Part shown: positions 58,801 through 64,000 of the stretch, in pieces
How the letters are laid out: each line of letters opens with the position of its first letter
Position numbering within the stretch: position 1 is the first letter of the stretch
Assembly: GCA_944990035.1 (NCBI GenBank)
Contig: CALYLX010000128.1
Span: 806,001-870,000, forward strand
Source: Clitopilus passeckerianus
Lineage: Eukaryota; Basidiomycota; Agaricomycetes; Agaricales; Entolomataceae
Direction of reading: 5' to 3'
Length of the DNA: 64,000 nucleotides
Notes under the pieces: model-generated
Database searches by the model: none
What the model was told of the DNA's origin: nothing
What the model saw: only the letters and a program-made list of their open reading frames with translations
Program-made: the position numbers and the translations under genes

Positions 58801-59506
58801 TGGCTACAGTCATTAAACGTGTTCTTACCGACGACAAGCGTGAATTCAACCTTGCCACGGACAATAATCCTTCAGAGTGAGTGTTGAGTAAATTTAATCC
58901 AGAAATTTTGAAATTAACACGTCCCATCTCGTTAGGACCCCAGATGACCTGAGAGCGCGCTTGAGGAATGTCGGCTCACGCGTGAGGAAAAGTGCGTCTC
59001 CCAGTTTCAGTCACGCTTCACAAGAATCTAATTAAATCTCTACAGGTGTCACGGAAGGTTACTTGACAACACCTTCCTCATTCTCCAAGGCTCAATCCAC
59101 TGGCACCATCTTCCAATCATCCAACGACACGTTACGCGAAATCTTTGTTAACCGACCATTCCAACCCACCCCATCTGAATCTTCAATCAATAAACGGACA
59201 CGAGGATCCGGATATCACTCGGATGGTGGCGAAGATGACGAGGAGGAGGAGAACACGGAGATGAAGGAACCTGCTTCCACCGACCTCGCCTCGAGACCAA
59301 TGAAAGCCTTGAAGAAACCGCGTAAAACGCCGTTCTCAACCCGCTCTCTCCCGAATGGGCAGCTATCATTTGGAATGAGAGGGACAGACGAGCCAATGGC
59401 AGGCGTAGAGGAGGAGGATTGGAGCTTCGACGGCCCTTCATCATCGTTCCCTACCATCTCTGTGGTTGACCCAACGGAGTCGCCGCTCAAACTCATGGGT
59501 TCATAA
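58801..59506 (+). CDS. Probable ribonucleotide reductase inhibitor-family protein (Spd1/Dif1-like)
   Basis: Small acidic/Ser-rich protein of about 190 aa. ATG 58801; exons joined over introns after SE and after RVRKS give DDLRARLRNVGSRVRKSVTE followed by GYLTTP. The arrangement of a short helix with GSRVRKSVTEGY resembles the core of the RNR_inhib family (S. pombe Spd1, yeast Dif1), proteins that control the location or activity of the RNR small subunit. The N-terminal VLTDDKREFNLA also suits such a regulator. The remainder is disordered, with SINKRTRGSGYHSDG and acidic EDDEEEENTE. Stop TAA 59504-59506. The family call rests on a short motif, so it is tentative; a plain disordered protein is the alternative. 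Confidence 0.5.
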
Positions 59507-59949
59507 ATCCATGCTCATACTCCGAGTGCGTGTAATATGTAACCATATCCAACATCTGGCCTGGAACCCCGCATTCGACGCCTGCAGGCAGCTCGTCGTC
59601 CCGCTGTGCTCTCGGAGGAAATTTTTGCTTGCATTGATCCCCAGTATAATCGCACGCCATCACTTCCACTCTTGCATAGTCATAATGCCGTCTCTTTGCT
59701 TTCTTGGACTCTCATAGCCAACCGAACGTTTTGTAACTGTAACTGTACTTTTATTATCCAAATCCAGTACTTTCATGCCCAATCCAGATCGGCCCGATTC
59801 GAATTTCTTCGAAGTGAATGGCGTTTACTTAATTTGGTCATACATCCGAACGAATTCAAGTTCCGTCAACCGATGCCGACGGCGAGCTTACTGAGGAGGT
59901 CCACGTCTTGCGTCCGAGAACATATTCAAGCGCTCCAGTTTCACCCAAA
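59507..59949. other. Intergenic region before MIX23
   Basis: About 440 bp on the plus side of the RNR-regulator candidate. It holds its 3'UTR and the MIX23 promoter. No ORF looks real and no element is recognised. Confidence 0.4.
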
Positions 59950-60762
59950 ATGCCGTCTAGACAGCCTCAGCTAGGCAGTATAGCACTTCAGTCTCCTTCT
60001 GCTTCGACACAGACCGTGCATGTATTCTCGGAGACGTGTTACGATCTATCCGTATTCAAAAGTGAGTTCATGCTTGTCCTTTCATGCACGTTTGTACTCA
60101 TACCGTAATGGTTAGCTATACTAAGGGAATACAGGAGGATAGACGACACAATTACTATGAGATTGAATAGAGCAAATGCCGTTGCAAGAGACAGTGATAG
60201 AGTACAGGACACTGCAGGGAACGTCCAGGACCAAGCGTGTTTGAGTATGTGGAGGGAGATTACTGGTGAGTTTCTTCCCTCCTTTCACAGTGGAACTAGT
60301 GGCTGAACTGAACTGATGGACAGCCAACTGGACCCATAGAACAAAGCTTATCACTTACTGCGACGCGGTGATGGATCAGTCCCTGAACGAGAAGCGGAAG
60401 GCTTTGGATGAGATGGGTCTGGAGCCGAAGGCGTCTATGAGGATCCCCCGGAGGCAAGAAAGCTCAAGAACGAGATATTTTCTGTGGAGGTCAAGGTGTG
60501 TATTGTTTATGGTTGGGATTAAACCGCCACTGACGTTAGCCTCAGCGAAACCAGGTCCACAATGAACTAACAGTGGAAAGCATCGTACGCAAGCGTGCAG
60601 TTGAAGGTTCGTCCTCCCTTTGGAATTCCGCTCCTTTTCCCCTCACCTCCGATTTCAGCCTTCCGTTCACGATGTCAATTCTTCCAGCCACCAACTTCAG
60701 CCAACGAAGCTGAATCTGAGGAAATCTGGAGAAAAGCAGCAGCCGGCCAAGTTCGATAGCGG
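59950..60762 (+). CDS. MIX23: MIX23 / CID2 (CCDC58) mitochondrial intermembrane-space protein (frame break near 60430)
   Basis: Small coiled-coil protein of the Mix23/Cid2 family, which sits in the intermembrane space and supports protein import. ATG 59950. Exons joined in frame give ETCYDLSVFK, then TILREYRRIDDTITMRLNRA (family core), QACLSMWREITANWTHRTKL and ITYCDAVMDQSLNEKRKALD. Later exons give YEDPPEARKLKNEIFSVEVK, RNQVHNELTVESIVRKRAVE and AFRSRCQFFQPP, all standard for fungal MIX23. Between GLEPKA and YEDPPEA the frame slips by one missing base (about 60425-60440) with no room for an intron. The stop follows GQVR at about 60760. About 215 aa. The last intron has a GTTCGT donor. Confidence 0.82.
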
Positions 60763-60832
60763 ATGATGTAATTACAACTCTGACGCCATCTTTGTAATTT
60801 ATAGCTCATTCTAATCTTCCCCTTGTACTCTA

Positions 60833-61634
60833 ATGCGTCGTCTGTTGAGTGTCCTAGCGTTCACAAGCGCTGCTTTGTCGATGCACTTGTCACCGTGGCT
60901 GGTGGCACAGTCGCCGTTGAGCTATAGTACCAAGGATGATGATGTCAAAGTCCCTGTTCAGCTCGGTGTTATGAGCAGGTGCCCGGATGCGTTGCTCTGT
61001 GAGGGTGTCTTCAATCAGGTTATCCCGAGGGTGGAGGATAAGATTAACATCAGTACGGTTTATGTTGCCAAGTACGTTCCCCAACTCCTTGGCTGCTGTG
61101 TAGTGTCTCATGAGTTCATCTACTAGGATCGATCCTAAAGCCGAAACTTTTGGCGTAACCTGCATGCATGGTCCTCAGGAATGCGCAGGCAATGTCCAAC
61201 AACTATGTGTATATCGCTACGAGGATCTGAAAGTTGGTGGGAGTTCGTCCAATGCCAGAACTTTGAGGGGTTAACCAAGATTGGAACCCCTGAGCTCGCC
61301 TTGAAGTGCGCAAGGACCGCCAACATCGACTGGGAAGCTAGCCAGACAGGCCAATGTGCAGGGTTAGACGGAAGCGGCACAGGTGAGGAGGGCATCAAGT
61401 TGTTGAAAGAAAGTGTGAAGCTTGGAAATGCCATGGGTATCAAAACGAGCTGCACAGTCGTGATCAATGGCAAGAAGGTCTGTGTCCATGATTCGACTTG
61501 GAAAGAGTGCGAGGTAAGTGCTTTCTTCCTCCCATGCAATGTCAAGCTGTTGAACCTCTCCCTAGAATGGCCACTCTGTCGGGGACTTCATCCGCCAGAT
61601 CAATGACGAATATGCGAGATTAAATGCAGTGTAA
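60833..61634 (+). CDS. GILT-like (gamma-interferon-inducible thiol reductase family) secreted protein (frame break near 61230)
   Basis: Signal peptide MRRLLSVLAFTSAALSMHLS at ATG 60833. The family signature follows: VQLGVMSRCPDALLCEGVF, then FGVTCMHGPQECAGNVQQLC, WWEFVQCQNFEG, CARTANIDWEA and CTVVINGKKVCVHDSTWKEC. It ends GDFIRQINDEYARLNAV at TAA 61632-61634. Introns bridge AK to IDPKAE and CE to NGHSV. The frame slips by one base between YEDL and SWWEF (about 61222-61236). About 230 aa. The presumed redox site is C-PDALL-C rather than a classical CxxC, so reductase activity is uncertain. Many basidiomycetes have this variant, from what I know of the family. Confidence 0.8.
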
Positions 61635-61802
61635 TATATTGTACATACACCATAGCATATAGTGTACCATAACTTAGCATCGTGTGTATCCCCTACTCGC
61701 GGCGTAGGTAGGGCGGTCTAGTAGTAGCAGGAGGGATATTTGCTTGTGTCGACGACTCGGTCCGTAAGATATTGCCCTGCTGGTATGAGGGTATCATGCT
61801 GT

Positions 61803-62215
61803 TCAGCCAAGGAGAAGTTCGTAAACGATGACCAGGATGTTTAAGATTATCAGAGGTACTAAAAACGTTCTTATTAGTCCGCTAACTCGCCATAGAATGA
61901 ATGGAAAAGAACGCACTCCGCATTAGTGTCCTCACTGCACTGATCAAATCTATAAGCCTCGCTTTCACACTGACATCCTGTCCTCCTCCATAGCCATTTT
62001 GGTCATATCCCTGATTATACTGCATTTGAGCATTCTGAGCGGTCGAGTTTGACACCCAGCCCACTAGATAAATGGTCAGAAAACTGGGTATGTGCGGTTG
62101 AATGAACTGAGGACATACGTTTTGCCAAGAACCTCTCCTCGTTCAGAACAGCAATGGCGTTAACTAGTAGTAGAAATGCTTGAAATGCGCCCCCTAGATG
62201 TGTCAAGAATAACAT
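61803..62215 (-). CDS. YOS1: Yos1 / IER3IP1-like ER-Golgi transport protein
   Basis: Tiny two-helix membrane protein of COPII vesicle traffic (Yos1 with Yip1/Yif1). ATG 62213-62215 begins MLFLTHLGGAFQAFLLLVNA followed by IAVLNEERFLAK, the family N-terminus with its first transmembrane segment. An intron leads to GWVSNSTAQNAQMQYNQGYD, a Gln/Gly/Asn-rich linker, then VKARLIDLISAVRTLMR. A second intron (GTGCGT..TTTAG) leads to IPLIILNILVIVYELLLG at stop 61803-61805, the second transmembrane segment. About 105 aa, normal size. Divergent from the uL22m gene, 178 bp between starts. Confidence 0.88.
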
Positions 62216-62393
62216 GTTTGCGGGATTCTAGTGGTCGTGGCGTCAATGGCAAGAACTGCGAACGCGACGTGGACAGAATCACGGCCGAAAGTGGTCGCCT
62301 TGAATGGAAGGTTTTTCTCACGGGAGATATTTTGTGTCACCGACGCGGAAAGCAACTTGGTCGTGACTGCACACTTCGTTCAGAGGAAGGACA

Positions 62394-63318
62394 ATGCTGC
62401 GACATGGTGCGTCTGCGAGCTTGATGGTTTTGTTGAATGACTCTGACGTGCTCTGACTGAAGCTGGACGACAACTAGCGATTGTACGGCCTACACCGGCC
62501 CACGCGCCACGTCGGACGTGCGTCTTATTTCTTTCGTTGACAATAACCTCGGCTCACTTCTGACCATTCGTGAATATTCAGGATCGTGAACTGGATCCGA
62601 GACAAACTTGCGCCTCAAGCCCAAAAATCCGATGAAACAACCGTCGCTAAACGACCTGCCAATGTCTTCGAGGAAGTCTCTGCCTCCGTGAAGCCTTCCG
62701 TCGCTGCTGAGGGAAAGAAGAAGGGAAAGGTTATCAGCAAGCATGTCGCTGTCAGTCCTTCATTCCGGAACTTCTGGCCTTCATGCTAACGTTATTCAAA
62801 TTGAACAGCAACGAAACTCTACTCCCGTATTCAGAATCTCACATCGCAAACTAAACATGCTTGGTCGCCAAATTAGCGGAAAGCCCATCGACCATGCCAT
62901 CCTCCAGATGCAATTCAGCGAAAAGAGAGCTAGCGCTGTGGTTTTGAGGGCACTTGCAACAGCAAAAGATCACGCGGCCAGGTACAAGAGGATGGATCCT
63001 TCCAAGCTGGTTGTTTGTGCGTACCCCTCTACCCTCATGTAGATGTCTATTTTCTCATTGTCATTCCATGCATCAACAGCGGAAGCCTGGGTCAACAAAG
63101 GCGTTCAACCTCCCAAACGACTGGAAATCCAAGGTCGCGGACACTATGGTTTCCGAAGATCCCCTCGTTCACGCATGACGCTCGTTCTTAAGGAGGGCAA
63201 GGCCTTGGAAGAGAAGAAGGCTGAGGAGAGGAAGAGGAAGCTGGCTAGGATTGTCAGTGCGAGCATTGTTAGGGAGGATGTCCCACTTCGGAATCCTTCG
63301 TCGACTTGGGGGTGGTGA
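62394..63318 (+). CDS. MRPL22: Mitochondrial large-subunit ribosomal protein uL22m
   Basis: Mitoribosome protein lining the exit tunnel. The model with a 13-nt first exon is join(62394-62406, 62478-62517, 62582-62744, 62809-63016, 63080-63318). It gives an Arg-rich presequence [18 protein letters not shown] and then [15 protein letters not shown]. The uL22 core follows: [40 protein letters not shown] and [20 protein letters not shown], with the conserved [20 protein letters not shown]. Stop TGA 63316-63318; about 220 aa. The core is certain. The first two exons are my inference, because no ATG lies in frame upstream of the third exon without them. Confidence 0.85.
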
Positions 63319-63411
63319 TGGTCAAAAGTTAACGCTTGCTTATGATTACTAGTAATTAATAGAACATATTCCGACTGTGTCAAACGTCTGTGCTAGCTTG
63401 TACCATGCACT

Positions 63412-64000
63412 TTACCTTCGCAGGAGAGTCTTCTCCTGTTCTACAGAGAAGAACTGCTCCAGCACGGATGCAAATATTTCAATGGCCTTTCGCACATCAT
63501 CCTCCTGAGAAAATCTTGTGGTAAACAGGGGAGTCCGAAATATTCCCAACCCACCTTGCCATCGCTAAAGCTGATACGGAGATGACCATCGCTCCGAATC
63601 TTTTCGCGGTCAGCCGCAAAGATATAGCCTAGACAGCCCCTACATGAGGACATTTTCACAAGTTTTAACAAAATGTGGCGCACCGGGGCAGAAGACGACA
63701 CCGGAGGCCGCTAAAAGCTCGAAAAGCTTCATTTCGAGCTCGAATGCATTGGATGCGGGATATGACAGATGATTCTCGAAATGGATAGTAACCTGGAAAT
63801 GACATTCTATTCAGTTAGAAGCTCATTGATAGAGTTGGGGAGGATTACCCAGATAAACATTCCCGAAACGGGTGGGGATAGTGAGAGTACTGACTGGCCT
63901 TTCTCGAGACTCGCAGCGGAGCCTCCCTTCAAGTATCCGTGATATTTACGGTGCTCGGTTGAGAGCTCTAGACGAAACTCCTTATTGAAACAATCAAGCA
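63412..64000 (-). CDS. Class I/II PLP aminotransferase, ARO8/2-aminoadipate type, C-terminal end (5' truncated by window)
   Basis: Only the last exons are inside. Reading from the right edge: LSPPVSGMFIW, VTIHFENHLSYPASNAFELE, MKLFELLAASGVVFCPG, then over a GTGCGC..CTAG intron YIFAADREKIRSDGHLRISF followed by SDG, and finally EDDVRKAIEIFASVLEQFF ending TLLRR at TAA 63412-63414. GMFIW, VVFCPG and HLRISFS are the hallmark of the small domain of aromatic/2-aminoadipate aminotransferases, where the Arg binds the substrate carboxylate. The catalytic Lys is outside the window. Convergent with uL22m, 93 bp apart. Confidence 0.78.

Noticed and set aside
62176..62440. Plus-strand ORFs overlapping the YOS1 start
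   Set aside because: They lie antisense to YOS1 exon 1 and across the divergent promoter and do not resemble a protein family; only the 13-nt first exon of uL22m is taken from this area.
1..64000. Search for tRNA/rRNA genes, transposons and CRISPR arrays
   Set aside because: No intergenic B-box-like GGTTCGANTCC with a partner A-box, no terminal inverted repeats or transposase/reverse transcriptase motifs, and no regularly spaced repeats were seen by eye; a tRNAscan or RepeatMasker run would be needed for certainty.

Overview
This window is nuclear DNA of a filamentous basidiomycete, most likely an Agaricomycete. Nearly every gene is cut by many short introns (about 45-70 nt, GT..AG), the intergenic gaps are short, and the gene content is typical of that group: a UBA-zinc-E2 fusion, an OPY2 anchor, an ER Hsp90 ending in HDEL, and a GILT family member. 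I see no transposon, CRISPR, rRNA or tRNA gene. I assembled 26 protein-coding genes from exon reading frames; two are cut by the window edges.

Left third (1-21.2 kb): the C-terminal part of the Arf-GEF SEC7 (+); SLA1, an endocytic actin adaptor (-); eRF3/SUP35 (+); TRAPPC2L/TCA17 (+); RTP1/TANGO6, RNA polymerase II import (-); a peroxisomal-type adenine nucleotide carrier (+); a UBA/zinc/BIRC6-type E2 fusion (-); and the MAPK-pathway membrane anchor OPY2 (-).

Middle (21.4-46 kb): the ABC protein CAF16 (+); the TRAMP zinc-knuckle protein AIR1/2 (+); an AKTIP-like E2 variant without a catalytic cysteine (+); the copper P-type ATPase CCC2 (-); VIP1/PPIP5K inositol pyrophosphate kinase (+); an acyl-CoA ligase-type AMP-binding enzyme (+); an IQGAP (+); and a DAL5-family MFS transporter (-).

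Right third (46.3-64 kb): a WW/FF-domain RNA-processing factor (+); an ER Hsp90/GRP94 (+); a basidiomycete low-complexity protein (+); a kelch-type membrane protein (-); a probable ribonucleotide reductase regulator (+); MIX23 (+); a GILT-like thiol reductase (+); YOS1 (-); mitochondrial ribosomal protein uL22m (+); and the 3' end of an ARO8-type aminotransferase (-).

These are mostly conserved housekeeping genes, with membrane traffic well represented (SEC7, SLA1, TRAPPC2L, YOS1, IQGAP), and there is no biosynthetic cluster. The most important observation about the sequence is that at least eight sites in otherwise intact conserved genes have a reading frame that jumps as if a single base were missing, several of them in G/C runs. 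This looks like uncorrected assembly error rather than decayed genes. Other points of interest are the UBA-zinc-E2 architecture, a PAM2 motif in eRF3, two GC-AG introns in IQGAP, a 7-nt microexon, and recurrent GTTCGT splice donors.
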